Counted from the first letter of the stretch, positions 8,214 to 17,281 are shown. The stretch: 56,217 bases of DNA from Candidatus Nitrosopumilus sp. (GCA_021268355.1 JAJETY010000005.1:1-56217), one strand, 5' to 3'. Numbers and translations: made by a program. Notes: a model not told the origin generated them from the letters alone.

Positions 8214-8336
8214 ATGGCTGAAGAATATTCATGTCCTTATTGTGAATCAATTTTTGAGAGCAAAGATGATCTTTCAAAGCATATTGATAGAATTCACGGT
8301 GATTCTGGACTTTTAGAAGGCTCAAGATCATCCTAA
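8214..8336 (+). CDS. 40-residue C2H2 zinc-finger protein
   Basis: A short frame from ATG 8214 encodes 40 residues: CPYC at residues 7-10, a Phe and Leu core, then HIDRIH, giving C-x2-C-x12-H-x4-H. That is a single complete C2H2 finger with almost nothing else. A short Ser/Gly-rich tail follows. It probably binds nucleic acid or a protein partner. It lies between the tmk operon (divergent) and hsp20. No operator or partner gene is evident. Zinc ligands and spacing make a chance frame unlikely. Confidence 0.8.
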   Translation: MAEEYSCPYCESIFESKDDLSKHIDRIHGDSGLLEGSRSS

Positions 8337-8368
8337 ATTTTTTCTTTTTAGGAACAATTCTCTCAAGA

Positions 8369-8375
8369 TTTATAA
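8369..8375 (+). promoter_or_regulatory. TATA box of hsp20
   Basis: TTTATAA centred about 29 nt upstream of the hsp20 ATG fits a leaderless archaeal promoter. Confidence 0.5.
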
Positions 8376-8400
8376 CTAAAAATTTGTCACATAACTCGAA

Positions 8401-8781
8401 ATGGGACTAGTAAAAGAAATGATGAAAGAGATTGGAAATAAATCAAGAGAATTTTACGAGTTTGTTTTACCACCAATGGATATGCATCTTAGTTCAGATC
8501 ATCTCAAAGTAATTATTGACATTCCCGGATTTTCAAAAAAAGATATCAAACTCACGTTAACTGGAGATATTCTTTCAATCCAAGCATGTAAGGAAGTTAA
8601 TGATAAAGAACATCAATCATTAGTATGTAAACAGCGACCAAACATCATTGATAAAAAAATAAGACTTCCAATTGACATTAAACATGGGGAAGAAAAAATA
8701 GATTCAGCAAAATATGAAGATGGTGTTCTAACTCTAATAATTCCCGTTGTTAAGAAGGGAAAAGATATCCCAATAGAATAA
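8401..8781 (+). CDS. Hsp20/alpha-crystallin small heat-shock protein
   Basis: This is an ATP-independent holdase chaperone. The 126-residue protein carries one alpha-crystallin domain: LKVIIDIPGFSKKDIKLTL (residues about 36-54), IRLPIDI, and the hallmark A-x-x-x-D-G-V-L-T-L-x-I-P near residues 103-115. It ends with an I-P-I motif of the I-x-I type used in oligomer contacts. The N-terminal region is short, about 25 residues. Its 3' end is 1 nt from the convergent UbiB-type gene. Confidence 0.92.
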   Translation: MGLVKEMMKEIGNKSREFYEFVLPPMDMHLSSDHLKVIIDIPGFSKKDIKLTLTGDILSIQACKEVNDKEHQSLVCKQRPNIIDKKIRLPIDIKHGEEKIDSAKYEDGVLTLIIPVVKKGKDIPIE

Positions 8782-8782
8782 A

Positions 8783-10327
8783 CTAAGATTTTCTAAAAAT
8801 TGCAGAACAAACCATTATCAAACCAGATGTAATCATTCCAGATATTCCAAATACTTCATTTGTTTGGTATAACCATACTGAGCCAGTAAAAATTGCAGAT
8901 GCAAAAATACTACCGCCAAGAAAAACCATAGGCCTTCTTTTCTGCATGGAAACTCTTGTTTCATCCATGAATCTTTCCATTTCAGGTCCTAATCTTAATG
9001 CAGATTCAATTGACTTTGAAAACTTGTCAAAGGATATCTTTAACTCGTCAACGTAAGCTTTTGGAATCATATTTTCTTCTTGAAGAATATTTTTTAGAAC
9101 TTTGATAAATTTGAAATCAACATCATGTGTTTTGTAAATTCCCTCAATTATTGATGCCATTCTCATGTATAAAGCCAAATTCTTTGGTAAAACAAAAGGA
9201 AATTTGCTCATTGTTTGATTTGCAAGTTCCATTAAGCTTTGAACTTCCATTTCATCAGGCTTTTGTCCATACATTGCACCTATTGATAATTCAATTCCTT
9301 TTTCGATGACTTGACGGTTATATCCAGGAGTGAGCATTCCCAATTCTGCCATTGCATTGACTACCCTTGGAGGATTTCTTTCAACTAGTGCAAGGTAAAG
9401 TCGAATTAGCTTGTATCTAGTTTCATTATTTATTCGTCCAACCATTCCATAATCATATAGAATCAGCTTACCATCATCAGTAACTGATATGTTTCCTGGA
9501 TGAGGGTCTGCATGAAAGAGTGAATTTTTCAAAAGCATTGTAAAAAATACCTTGTGAACATCAATTACGAGTTGTTCCCGATCTACACCTTTCTCATCAA
9601 GTGCTTGAACGTTTGTAACTTTGATTCCAGGGAGGTATTCCATAGTTAGAACATTTTTTGAGGAATAATCATCATAAACTTCTGGAACAATTACTTTATC
9701 ATAATTCTCCATATCTTTTTTGATGGTTTTGAGATTTTCTGATTCATTTCTATAATCCATCTCTTCACGTATGGTTTCAATAAATTGTGAAAGCATTGCC
9801 TTTGCAGAATATCTAAGATTAGGATCAACAAATCTCAGAGCTAACGGTAGAATTCTCTTTAAGACCTTAAGATCTTCGCGTACTACATTTTCAATACCAG
9901 GTCTTTTCACTTTAATGACAATTTGCTGTCCAGAAATGGAGCCACGATATACTTGTCCTAGAGATGCACCAGATATAGAATTTGTATCAATATCATCAAA
10001 TTTTTCATTGATTGGTCCTAGATCTTTTTCAATTATTGGTTTTACCTGCTCAAATGGTGCTGAAGGAACACTGTCTTGTAGTTTGGAAAGTTCTTCAAGA
10101 TATGGTTGAGGAAGAATATCTGCTCGAGAAGATAGCCATTGTCCCAATTTAATATAGACTGGTCCTAAGGAAACAAAAGTATCAAGAGCCCTTCTTGCAT
10201 TTTTTCTGAATTGTTCAGAATCAATTGTGTTTTTTTCTTGTTGTGTCCATTTTTTCCTATCTTTACGTAGAGCCAAAATAGATGGTAAAAGTTTGATCAG
10301 CACATAAATTGTTCTACCAGCAGACAT
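8783..10327 (-). CDS. ABC1/AarF/UbiB family atypical kinase
   Basis: UbiB-like proteins are membrane-associated atypical kinases/ATPases linked to isoprenoid-lipid or quinone metabolism. Markers in the 514-residue protein are the K-x-G-Q motif in PVYIKLGQWLSSRADILP (about residue 57), the Ala-rich loop ISGASLGQVYRG in place of a Gly-rich loop, VIKVKRPG with the catalytic Lys, HADPHPGN and LYDYGMVG (the catalytic DFG-like site). Two C-terminal hydrophobic helices would anchor it. It overlaps nothing but is 3 nt from the upstream small gene at 10331, so the two are probably one operon. Confidence 0.93.
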   Translation of the reverse strand: MSAGRTIYVLIKLLPSILALRKDRKKWTQQEKNTIDSEQFRKNARRALDTFVSLGPVYIKLGQWLSSRADILPQPYLEELSKLQDSVPSAPFEQVKPIIEKDLGPINEKFDDIDTNSISGASLGQVYRGSISGQQIVIKVKRPGIENVVREDLKVLKRILPLALRFVDPNLRYSAKAMLSQFIETIREEMDYRNESENLKTIKKDMENYDKVIVPEVYDDYSSKNVLTMEYLPGIKVTNVQALDEKGVDREQLVIDVHKVFFTMLLKNSLFHADPHPGNISVTDDGKLILYDYGMVGRINNETRYKLIRLYLALVERNPPRVVNAMAELGMLTPGYNRQVIEKGIELSIGAMYGQKPDEMEVQSLMELANQTMSKFPFVLPKNLALYMRMASIIEGIYKTHDVDFKFIKVLKNILQEENMIPKAYVDELKISFDKFSKSIESALRLGPEMERFMDETRVSMQKRRPMVFLGGSIFASAIFTGSVWLYQTNEVFGISGMITSGLIMVCSAIFRKS

Positions 10328-10330
10328 GAG

Positions 10331-10714
10331 TTACTCCAAATAGTCTTTGATCTTTTTTGATGCAATGTATCCAATATATCCTGAAAGAATTGATGAAGTC
10401 AATCCGGATGTTAAAGAGAGTTTTTTTGAATTATTATTTAAAATAGTTCTTGCGATTTTAGAACTACCAAAAATTGCACAAGCTAAACCAATCAAAACTT
10501 CAGGCGCATCAAAAACTAAATGACCAATTGGATCCTTTCTTGGATCAATTCTATCAGTATGGACTAGAAATTTATCATCATATTCTCTAATGTGTAAATT
10601 TCCATAACGATATTGTTTTTGGGCACCATTTTTCTGACCCAGGATTGTTTCTTCAGCTCCTGTAATCATAAATTCACGTAATTCTTTTGGAACTTCAATC
10701 TCTTCACCAGGCAT
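10331..10714 (-). CDS. Hypothetical protein co-transcribed with the UbiB-like kinase
   Basis: I do not recognise the family. The 127-residue protein has a polar N-terminal half (EVPKELREFMITGAEETIL) and a C-terminal half with two weakly hydrophobic helices (APEVLIGLACAIFG and LTSGLTSSILSGYIGYIA). Its stop is 3 nt before the start of the UbiB-like gene, which suggests co-expression and perhaps a membrane partner for it. Confidence 0.75.
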   Translation of the reverse strand: MPGEEIEVPKELREFMITGAEETILGQKNGAQKQYRYGNLHIREYDDKFLVHTDRIDPRKDPIGHLVFDAPEVLIGLACAIFGSSKIARTILNNNSKKLSLTSGLTSSILSGYIGYIASKKIKDYLE

Positions 10715-10769
10715 GATCGCAAGATCGAGTAATTGCTTATATTTTTAGTGTAAAAAATGCAATACTCAA

Positions 10770-10955
10770 TTAATCTTTGAGCCTGTCTTTTGTGAAAATT
10801 ACAAAACTAATTCCAAATGCAATGAGCATGCTGATACCAGTCACATATGCATAATTGAATTCTTCAGGATGTGTTTCTTGATGATAATTATTAATAAAAA
10901 ATGTTACAACTAACAAAATAGATCCAATAATTGTAAGTTTTCTATGAGTTTCCAC
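10770..10955 (-). CDS. Small two-helix membrane protein
   Basis: The 61-residue protein has two hydrophobic helices (LTIIGSILLVVTFFIN and YVTGISMLIAFGISFVIF) joined by a His/Glu-rich loop (NYHQETHPEEFNY), and a basic tail KDRLKD. The family is unknown. It lies 55 nt upstream of the 10331 gene on the same strand and may belong to the UbiB transcription unit. The 150 bp upstream, to 11105, hold no other convincing frame. Confidence 0.65.
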   Translation of the reverse strand: METHRKLTIIGSILLVVTFFINNYHQETHPEEFNYAYVTGISMLIAFGISFVIFTKDRLKD

Positions 10956-11105
10956 TATTCATGATTTTCATAGTTACTATATGAATTTAGAAAAATCAGT
11001 TATGTACTAATTAAACATAGAACAATACTATCTAGAAAAATTACCTTTGGATGGAGTTTCTAATCAATTATGATAAAGGTACAGAAATTAGAGTTAATTT
11101 TGTGA

Positions 11106-11453
11106 TCAAGGATTAGATTCTATTTTAGATAACCTCTGGATAACTTGTTCTAGTTCTTCTTTATTATCATTGATTACACGTTTTACAACTTCTATTTCCT
11201 CATTGATTTGTTCCAATTGTTCATTATCAGAATTTTTAATTTGATTTTCCAGGTCAACAAGAATTTGTTGATTATATTGATTAATTTTTTCTAATTCATT
11301 TTTGTATTTCTCTAATTTGGCATATTGCTGGGAGATATCAGTAATTTCTGAAATTTCTATGGGTTCCTGGTTGATTATAAAACCTGAAATTGCTACAACG
11401 CTTCCAATTATCAAAACTGTTATGACAACAATAATGCTTAATCTCATTTTCAA
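11106..11453 (-). CDS. Membrane-anchored coiled-coil protein
   Basis: The 115-residue protein begins with one hydrophobic anchor (MKMRLSIIVVITVLIIGSVVAISGF) and continues as an almost uninterrupted Glu/Gln/Asn-rich coiled coil (residues about 38-112) with no cysteines. Most of the protein would lie outside the membrane. It follows the ABC-system gene at 11487 by 33 nt on the same strand, so it may be an accessory of that transporter. No catalytic motif is present. Confidence 0.7.
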   Translation of the reverse strand: MKMRLSIIVVITVLIIGSVVAISGFIINQEPIEISEITDISQQYAKLEKYKNELEKINQYNQQILVDLENQIKNSDNEQLEQINEEIEVVKRVINDNKEELEQVIQRLSKIESNP

Positions 11454-11486
11454 ACTACTTTAAATCTCAAATTAAATATTAAAAAT

Positions 11487-12794
11487 TTAATTGCTGGCCT
11501 CAATTGCAGCTTTTTTGCGCTTACGCATAATGTAAATTCCGACACCAATGGCAATTGCAACTGTAATAATTATGACTGTAGAATCGGGTTCAGAATCATC
11601 CTCTTTTTCAGGTTCTGGAACAAAGATTGTTACATCATTTGTTAGAAAGAGTTCGTCTCTGACACCATCTTTGTATCTAATATTGATTGTAATTTCATGT
11701 TCACCATATCTAGGATCTCCATCAAATTCAATTGGAATGTTAAATGGTACAGGTGCATCCACTTCAATTTCGTCAATAAATTGAGTGTTTGATTTTATGT
11801 TCGAATTACCATTTGGTTTAATTGTAACAAATCCAAATAATCCATCCTCATTTCCTTCATTGATTATCTCTCCTACTACCATCTGAGAACCAGATAATTC
11901 AATTACATCAACATTGAAAAGCGTAAGATCGATCAAGCCTTTGATGTAAAAATCAACAATTTTTGAAATTGTTTGTTTATCACCATGAGCATTGTAGTAT
12001 GATATCGAAAGAGGAATTCTAAGAGTGTCATCTTTCAATCCCTCAGGTACATAGACTGTAGCAGTAAGGTACCTAGATGATTTTGGATCAATATTTCCAA
12101 CATCCCAATTAGATTCCAAAATTACAACGTTTTCAACGTTAGTTGTTGATGATGCTGTTGATACACGTTCTGTTTGTGTGTTAGATGAAACAATGTCTAC
12201 ACTGGAAATAGGTGCTGTGCCATCATTTGCAATTTCAATTACTACATTGTTTGTTCTAAGAGATGTAAGAAATGGCTCTAAAGCTCTTACATTTATGACA
12301 CTGTCACCAGTAACTTTGAACTGAAAGTCTTCAAATGCAGTTCGAACACCAGATTCTCTCAATCTCGAATAATCAACTTTTACTGTACCTGGATATTGTT
12401 GAATATTGATATTTTTATCAATATTAACAAAGAATGTTAAATGAAAATTTTTCCCTGCTAAAGAATTTGAATCACTATCAGCTTTGATTATGGAACCTGG
12501 GCCATCAGAACTAGAAAAACCAAATGGCAAAGACAGTTGTCCCTTAATTCCTGTAATATCTTGAGTACCCACATTTGCAAATACAACGGTAAATGGTACA
12601 TTACTATCACCTGCTTCAACTTCAATTTTTTGATCAAGGGTACCAAAGTATGCATCTAAGAATTTGACATCACCAAAGTCTCTTTCAAAGGGAGAATTAC
12701 CAAACCCTCCTGAAACAATTTGACCATAGGAGTTTCCAAAAACAAGTGGAAACAAAGCAATTGCAAACAAAGGTAAAAGTAATTTTGGATTCAT
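11487..12794 (-). CDS. Secreted, C-terminally anchored CARDB/S-layer-like protein of an ABC system
   Basis: The 435-residue protein has a signal peptide (MNPKLLLPLFAIALFPLVFGNSYGQ), several beta-sandwich repeats of the COG1361/CARDB type (for example VPFTVVFANVGTQDITGIKGQLSLP and VVIEIANDGTAPISSVDI), and a C-terminal helix followed by RKRKKA. It is therefore an outside-facing surface protein held by one helix. Its start overlaps the stop of the ABC ATPase gene by 4 nt. The set resembles MacB/LolCDE-type ABC modules with an archaeal extracellular partner. Cargo is unknown. Confidence 0.83.
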   Translation of the reverse strand: MNPKLLLPLFAIALFPLVFGNSYGQIVSGGFGNSPFERDFGDVKFLDAYFGTLDQKIEVEAGDSNVPFTVVFANVGTQDITGIKGQLSLPFGFSSSDGPGSIIKADSDSNSLAGKNFHLTFFVNIDKNINIQQYPGTVKVDYSRLRESGVRTAFEDFQFKVTGDSVINVRALEPFLTSLRTNNVVIEIANDGTAPISSVDIVSSNTQTERVSTASSTTNVENVVILESNWDVGNIDPKSSRYLTATVYVPEGLKDDTLRIPLSISYYNAHGDKQTISKIVDFYIKGLIDLTLFNVDVIELSGSQMVVGEIINEGNEDGLFGFVTIKPNGNSNIKSNTQFIDEIEVDAPVPFNIPIEFDGDPRYGEHEITINIRYKDGVRDELFLTNDVTIFVPEPEKEDDSEPDSTVIIITVAIAIGVGIYIMRKRKKAAIEASN

Positions 12795-13495
12795 TTTGCT
12801 AAGACCTCCATGGATGGTTGATCTCCTTCAAATGCCTTCCCATCTTTAATTGTAATGACTTTATCAACATCTCCAAAATGTTGTCTGTCGTGAGTTACAA
12901 TAATGAATGTTTGATTAAGTCTTTTTGCCATTGATTTCATTAAATGAACAATTGTATCAGATGTAACAGAATCAAGATTTCCAGTTGGCTCATCAGCTAA
13001 AACAATCGAAGGGTTATTGATTAGCCCTCTAGCAATTGCAGCTCTTTGTGCCTGACCTCCTGAGATTTTATTGGCAGGTTTGCTAATCTGATCCTCTAGT
13101 CCAACTGCTTTTAGTAAATCTCTTGCATCTTTTTCAGCTGTTTTGTTTGTACCACCAATCTGTCTTGGCAAAAGAACATTTTCTAAAACTGACAGATCTG
13201 TAAGTAAATTAGAAAATTGAAAGATAAAACCTAATTTCTTATTTCTAAATGAAGATATTTGATTATCATTTAGTTTAGTTGTATCTGTGCCATCAATGAA
13301 GATCTTTCCATTTGTTGGACGATCTAGTAATCCAATCATGTTAAGTAAAGTAGATTTTCCTGAACCTGAACTTCCAACAACTAAAACAAATTCACCTTGA
13401 TTAATTGAAAAGGATACATTATCAAGAGCTTTTACTTTGTTTTCTCCTTCTCCGTAAATCTTGCTAAGATTGTTTATTTCAAGTACTTTAGACAG
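12791..13495 (-). CDS. ABC transporter ATPase (MacB/LolD type), probable CTG start
   Basis: This ATPase drives the FtsX/MacB-type permease encoded upstream. In full it has Walker A (GSSGSGKST), a Q-loop (FIFQFSNLL), signature SGGQAQR, Walker B VLADEPTG and H-loop VTHDR. The first Met (13339) lies after Walker A, so the real start is upstream. Between an in-frame TGA at 13499-13501 and that Met there is no ATG, GTG or TTG. The only near-standard start is CTG at 13493-13495, which overlaps the permease stop and gives a normal 234-residue protein beginning SKVLEINNLSKIYG after the initiator. Translational coupling with the permease is likely. Confidence 0.9.
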   Translation of the reverse strand: MSKVLEINNLSKIYGEGENKVKALDNVSFSINQGEFVLVVGSSGSGKSTLLNMIGLLDRPTNGKIFIDGTDTTKLNDNQISSFRNKKLGFIFQFSNLLTDLSVLENVLLPRQIGGTNKTAEKDARDLLKAVGLEDQISKPANKISGGQAQRAAIARGLINNPSIVLADEPTGNLDSVTSDTIVHLMKSMAKRLNQTFIIVTHDRQHFGDVDKVITIKDGKAFEGDQPSMEVLAK

Positions 13496-14687
13496 ATCTC
13501 ATCGCCTCCACAGGTAGTAACTTCGTTGCTCTGTATGATGGATAAAGGGATGCAATAATTGCTAAAATGAATGATGTTAAGGCAGTTTGAAAAATTTTAG
13601 CCCAATCATAACTAACTTCTAGAGGTAAACTGTTGTTAAATGACATTTTGGTCACATCGGCATAGAAGGTGTAAGATAATCCAGCTGCAGTTCCGGCACA
13701 TGCACCAATTGCTCCAATTATCATACCCTGAAAAATAAAAATTATTAGTATATCTTTTCTTTTTGCACCAATTGATCTCATTACTCCAATCTCTCTGGTT
13801 TTTCCATTAACTAGCATCATCTGTATTGTAACAATTGCAAAAGCAGATGACATCATTCCAAAGTATCCAATCATGTTAATCATTGCAATTCCAGATCTAA
13901 ATCCAGCTAGTTGTTGTTCTGCAGATTCTTCTATAGTTTCAGCTAAAAAGTCATCATTAGGAAAGGAACGTAAGAAAAATTCTTTCACTTCCAATGCCTT
14001 TGATGGATCATTGAGTTTTACCATAAAAGATCCAGTATCGCCCTGTCTTTTCATCATATCACGCAAGGTATCAATGTGAATCACTGCGGTATAATCAAAT
14101 CCTTGTCCTCCAGGGGATTTTGCAATTCCTGAAACAGTAAATCGCCTAACTTGATCTTCTCCATATCTATCTTTAACTAGAACTTTAACACTATCTCCAA
14201 CTTGAGCTCCTCCAAGGTCTCTTGCTACATTAGAACCTAAAACAATTGAATTTCTAGAGAAAACATAAGTTCCATCTGCAACTGTTTCATGAACAGTGGA
14301 TGCTCTAATATCTCTAAATGGATCTACACCAACAATTGGAACCCTGCTTTCTTCAATTAATTTTCCATTTTTTGTCATGTTCATTTCAGCAGTTGATGAA
14401 AGCCGCGGTGTAGCCGCCTCTACATATGGAATTCTTTCAAACCAGGAGACTATGGACAAATCTGATTTATCGATATAGTCTACTTCATCAGTAACAAGAA
14501 TATCACCATTTCTGTAATCACTGATGTCTCTAACAATTGCATCAAACAATCCTTGAAATATTACAAAATTTACATGAATTACTAAAATTCCAATTGTCAC
14601 AGCTAAAACTGCCCCAATAAGACTCCCTTTTTTGTTGAATAGCATTCTTTTTGCTAATCTAAGTCTGTATTCCACAAGAACTATCAA
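13488..14687 (-). CDS. ABC transporter permease, FtsX/MacB type
   Basis: The 399-residue protein has the topology of MacB/LolC permeases: one N-terminal helix (GAVLAVTIGILVIHVNFVIF), a large extracytoplasmic MacB-PCD-like domain (residues about 45-245), and three C-terminal helices with the FtsX-domain coupling segment GKTREIGVMRSIGAKRKDI. The start is TTG 14687 or GTG 14675, and the latter leaves a typical VEYRLRLAKRML opening. It is the first gene of the permease-ATPase-surface protein operon. A TATATA-like element at about 14710-14717 lies between it and the divergent Lrp-like gene. Confidence 0.9.
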   Translation of the reverse strand: MIVLVEYRLRLAKRMLFNKKGSLIGAVLAVTIGILVIHVNFVIFQGLFDAIVRDISDYRNGDILVTDEVDYIDKSDLSIVSWFERIPYVEAATPRLSSTAEMNMTKNGKLIEESRVPIVGVDPFRDIRASTVHETVADGTYVFSRNSIVLGSNVARDLGGAQVGDSVKVLVKDRYGEDQVRRFTVSGIAKSPGGQGFDYTAVIHIDTLRDMMKRQGDTGSFMVKLNDPSKALEVKEFFLRSFPNDDFLAETIEESAEQQLAGFRSGIAMINMIGYFGMMSSAFAIVTIQMMLVNGKTREIGVMRSIGAKRKDILIIFIFQGMIIGAIGACAGTAAGLSYTFYADVTKMSFNNSLPLEVSYDWAKIFQTALTSFILAIIASLYPSYRATKLLPVEAMRSV

Positions 14688-14743
14688 AAAGTCTAATATT
14701 TAATGTCTATTGTATATAGTGGTAACATTACAGACAATTTTAT

Positions 14744-15694
14744 ATGATATCAGTTTTTTATGAATTGCAGAAAAGCGTTGGAGATGATAAATTGGACAAT
14801 TTAGACATGAAAATTTTGAGTAGATTGCTCAATAATTGCAGGGAATCAGACAGACAAATTGGAAAAGAATTAGGAATTTCTGGAGGAGCCGTAAGAGTAA
14901 GAATAAAAAAAATGCAAGAAAGTGGAGTTATTGAAAAATTTTTCCTAAAAATTGAACCCCCTGTTTTAGGAAATGGTGTTTTGTACTTTGTAATATCAGG
15001 AGAAAATATTCAAGAAATTTTAGAACAGGTCAGTTTAGTTGGAGAACCCTACATTGTTGTGCCATGTGTTGGAGGAGTAACAGTTTGTGGCATAGTCATT
15101 AAAGAAAATCTAGATAAAAAAATTGATCTAGCAAAAAAATTAATGAAAGATATTAGAGTATTATCAATTTTTGAAGCTGAAAGTTCAGATTTTAATTCCA
15201 ATTTAACAAAAACTGATTTAGAAATTTTAGAAGAATTAATCAAAGAACCAAGACAAAAAATTGAAAAAATTGCAAAGAGTACAGATCTATCAACTAAAAC
15301 CATTACACGATGTATTGAAAAATTATATGATAATGAAGGTTTTCAATTTACTTTAAATTATGACCCAACAAAAATTGAAGATTTTATTCCACATGCAATA
15401 CTATTATGGATAAATGGAGATTTAAAAGATACATTAAGAAAGTTGAATGATACATTTTCAGATTCATATTTACAAATTCCTTTTATTGCAAAAAATCAAA
15501 TTGTTTTATTTTTGTATAGTGATAGTATATTCAAAATGGATGAATTAACACAAAAAGTAAGAACAACTAAAAATATAAAATCAGCTGATCTTTTTATTCC
15601 TAAAAAAATCTCATTTTATACAAATTGGATTAAAAAACTAATTGAAGAATCTAAAAAATCTCCAAAATTACATCTAACATATCAAACAAATTAA
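14744..15694 (+). CDS. Lrp/AsnC-type transcriptional regulator with two HTH domains
   Basis: The 316-residue protein contains two Lrp-type helix-turn-helix domains: residues about 19-65 (LDMKILSRLLNNCRESDRQIGKELGISGGAVRVRIKKM is the region) and about 162-205 (LEILEELIKEPRQKIEKIAKSTDLSTKTITRCIEKL region). Each is followed by a RAM-like beta region. Duplicated Lrp-like architecture is common in Thaumarchaeota. It is divergent from the ABC permease. A TGTATATAG box lies about 29 nt before the ATG. An autoregulatory or ABC-operon target is possible but not shown. Confidence 0.87.
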   Translation: MISVFYELQKSVGDDKLDNLDMKILSRLLNNCRESDRQIGKELGISGGAVRVRIKKMQESGVIEKFFLKIEPPVLGNGVLYFVISGENIQEILEQVSLVGEPYIVVPCVGGVTVCGIVIKENLDKKIDLAKKLMKDIRVLSIFEAESSDFNSNLTKTDLEILEELIKEPRQKIEKIAKSTDLSTKTITRCIEKLYDNEGFQFTLNYDPTKIEDFIPHAILLWINGDLKDTLRKLNDTFSDSYLQIPFIAKNQIVLFLYSDSIFKMDELTQKVRTTKNIKSADLFIPKKISFYTNWIKKLIEESKKSPKLHLTYQTN

Positions 15695-15719
15695 ATAATA
15701 ATAATTTCTTGAAAATTAT

Positions 15720-16235
15720 ATGAAGAAGAAAAAGATCTATGACGGTAAAATATTAGGTCTTAGTGTTTATGAAGGAAAAATTGAAGGTAGAAAAGTAAAA
15801 CGGGAAATGATAGAACATAGAGGCGCTGCTGCGATGCTTGCTTTTGATGAAGATAAAAAAGTGATTTTAGTTAAACAGCATAGATTTCCGCATGGGTATG
15901 TTCTTGAGATACCAGCAGGAACTCTAGAAAAAGGAGAAGAACCTATCAAGTGTGCATTTAGAGAATTAGAAGAAGAAACAGGATACAGAGCAAAGAAAAT
16001 GACGCCTCTAATCACCTTCTATCCATCAATCGGTTACAATACAGAAATAATACATTGCTTTGTAGCGTCAGGATTGAAGAAAATTGCAGATTTGAAACTT
16101 GATGAAGATGAGATTCTCTCAGTTGAAAAAGTAGATATGAAAAAACTACTCAATATGATAAAATCTGGAAAGATCCAAGATTCAAAGACAATCTGTGCAG
16201 TATTAACATACGCTACAAAAAAGATGACATACTAA
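15720..16235 (+). CDS. Nudix hydrolase (ADP-ribose pyrophosphatase-like)
   Basis: Nudix enzymes cleave nucleoside diphosphates linked to another group. The 171-residue protein has a complete Nudix box, G-x5-E-x7-R-E-x2-E-E-x-G, in the region from GTLEKGEEP to RELEEETGY (residues about 66-88). It also has the N-terminal strand typical of ADP-ribose pyrophosphatases (KVKREMIEHRGAAAMLAF). Its stop is directly next to the stop of the convergent AbrB-PhoU gene, with no intergenic base. Confidence 0.92.
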   Translation: MKKKKIYDGKILGLSVYEGKIEGRKVKREMIEHRGAAAMLAFDEDKKVILVKQHRFPHGYVLEIPAGTLEKGEEPIKCAFRELEEETGYRAKKMTPLITFYPSIGYNTEIIHCFVASGLKKIADLKLDEDEILSVEKVDMKKLLNMIKSGKIQDSKTICAVLTYATKKMTY

Positions 16236-17216
16236 TTATTCATTATATATTGGTTGAACAAGATCTGCAACATCAGCCCAAGATTGAGCAACTCTTTCAA
16301 ACATATACAACATGTCAAGAAAATCTATTGGGATTTCTTTTTTATTACCAAATGATGTTCTGAGTTTTCCAAGTTGTTCTTCAAATTTTTTATGTAATGA
16401 TATGGCCTCAATTGCTAAAAGTCTATCAGGTTTTGTAAAAGCATCAATTGATTTTTCTGCTAATTTATTGAAGTTTTTTACAATATCATAAATTTTTTTA
16501 TATTGTTCTTTTGAGAGTGAAGAATTATAGATAAAATCTGATAATTCCACAATAGAATCTCCAGCATTTTCAAGAAGATTTGCTGCAACTCTATAATCAA
16601 GTACATCAATATTTTCTAAATTGAATACATTTGCCAATCTCCTATCAACAAGAGTACTACGAATTAATCTTACAAGTAAGAAATATTGTCGATTAACTTC
16701 AGCATCACGTTTTGAAATTGTTTGTAAATTTGATTTATCATCTGCAATTAATCCATTAGATGTATCATCATACATTCCAATTGCAATAGAACTCATACGT
16801 TTGAGGATTTTTTCAGGATTAAGTGTAGTGGAATCTAACAGAAACTGCATGTTAATATGAGATGAATCTTCTTCAATTATTTCCATTCCAACAAGTCGTC
16901 TCATAGAATTACGAATTTTTTCTCGGTCTTCACCTGGAATTATTGAATCAGAAGTTATCTCAATAATGTCATATCCCAACAAATATGCTCCTGTGATGTC
17001 AGCTACAATATTTTCTTCTTTAGGTAATGGATATGATATTACAAGTTCTTTTGTTGGACGGGTTTCTTTGTTTGCAGAAATTGAGATGCTGTCCTGACCA
17101 GTTTCAATTTCAACCTGACTGCTTTTGTCTAGTTTGTTTGCATCAACCCATTCCTTTGGGAGAGATACAAGAATACTACTACCAATCCTTTGTAGGCGTC
17201 TAACAAATTTAGTCAA
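16236..17216 (-). CDS. AbrB-PhoU fusion regulator
   Basis: The 326-residue protein has an N-terminal SpoVT/AbrB swapped-hairpin DNA-binding domain (RRLQRIGSSILVSLPKEWV, residues about 6-24) and a C-terminal PhoU-like helical region (residues about 100-326, with AANLLENAGDSIVELSDFIY). Such fusions in archaea are annotated as phosphate-uptake regulators. The start is TTG 17216. A minus-strand GCTTAAATTAAT about 20-25 nt upstream is a plausible TATA box. No phosphate transporter is adjacent, so the target is unknown. Confidence 0.87.
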   Translation of the reverse strand: MTKFVRRLQRIGSSILVSLPKEWVDANKLDKSSQVEIETGQDSISISANKETRPTKELVISYPLPKEENIVADITGAYLLGYDIIEITSDSIIPGEDREKIRNSMRRLVGMEIIEEDSSHINMQFLLDSTTLNPEKILKRMSSIAIGMYDDTSNGLIADDKSNLQTISKRDAEVNRQYFLLVRLIRSTLVDRRLANVFNLENIDVLDYRVAANLLENAGDSIVELSDFIYNSSLSKEQYKKIYDIVKNFNKLAEKSIDAFTKPDRLLAIEAISLHKKFEEQLGKLRTSFGNKKEIPIDFLDMLYMFERVAQSWADVADLVQPIYNE

Positions 17217-17248
17217 TTTATACTAATTTAATTAATTTAAGCCATATT

Positions 17249-17258
17249 CTTATATTTT
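17249..17258 (+). promoter_or_regulatory. TATA box of the CoA operon
   Basis: CTTATATTTT is centred about 28 nt upstream of the pantoate kinase ATG, which fits a leaderless start for the CoA-synthesis operon. Confidence 0.55.
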
Positions 17259-17281
17259 GTGTAAAATTTAAACCCAGATCA

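Noticed and set aside
12791-13339. ABC ATPase starting at the first ATG
   Set aside because: That start would delete Walker A and about 50 conserved residues that are intact upstream in the same frame.
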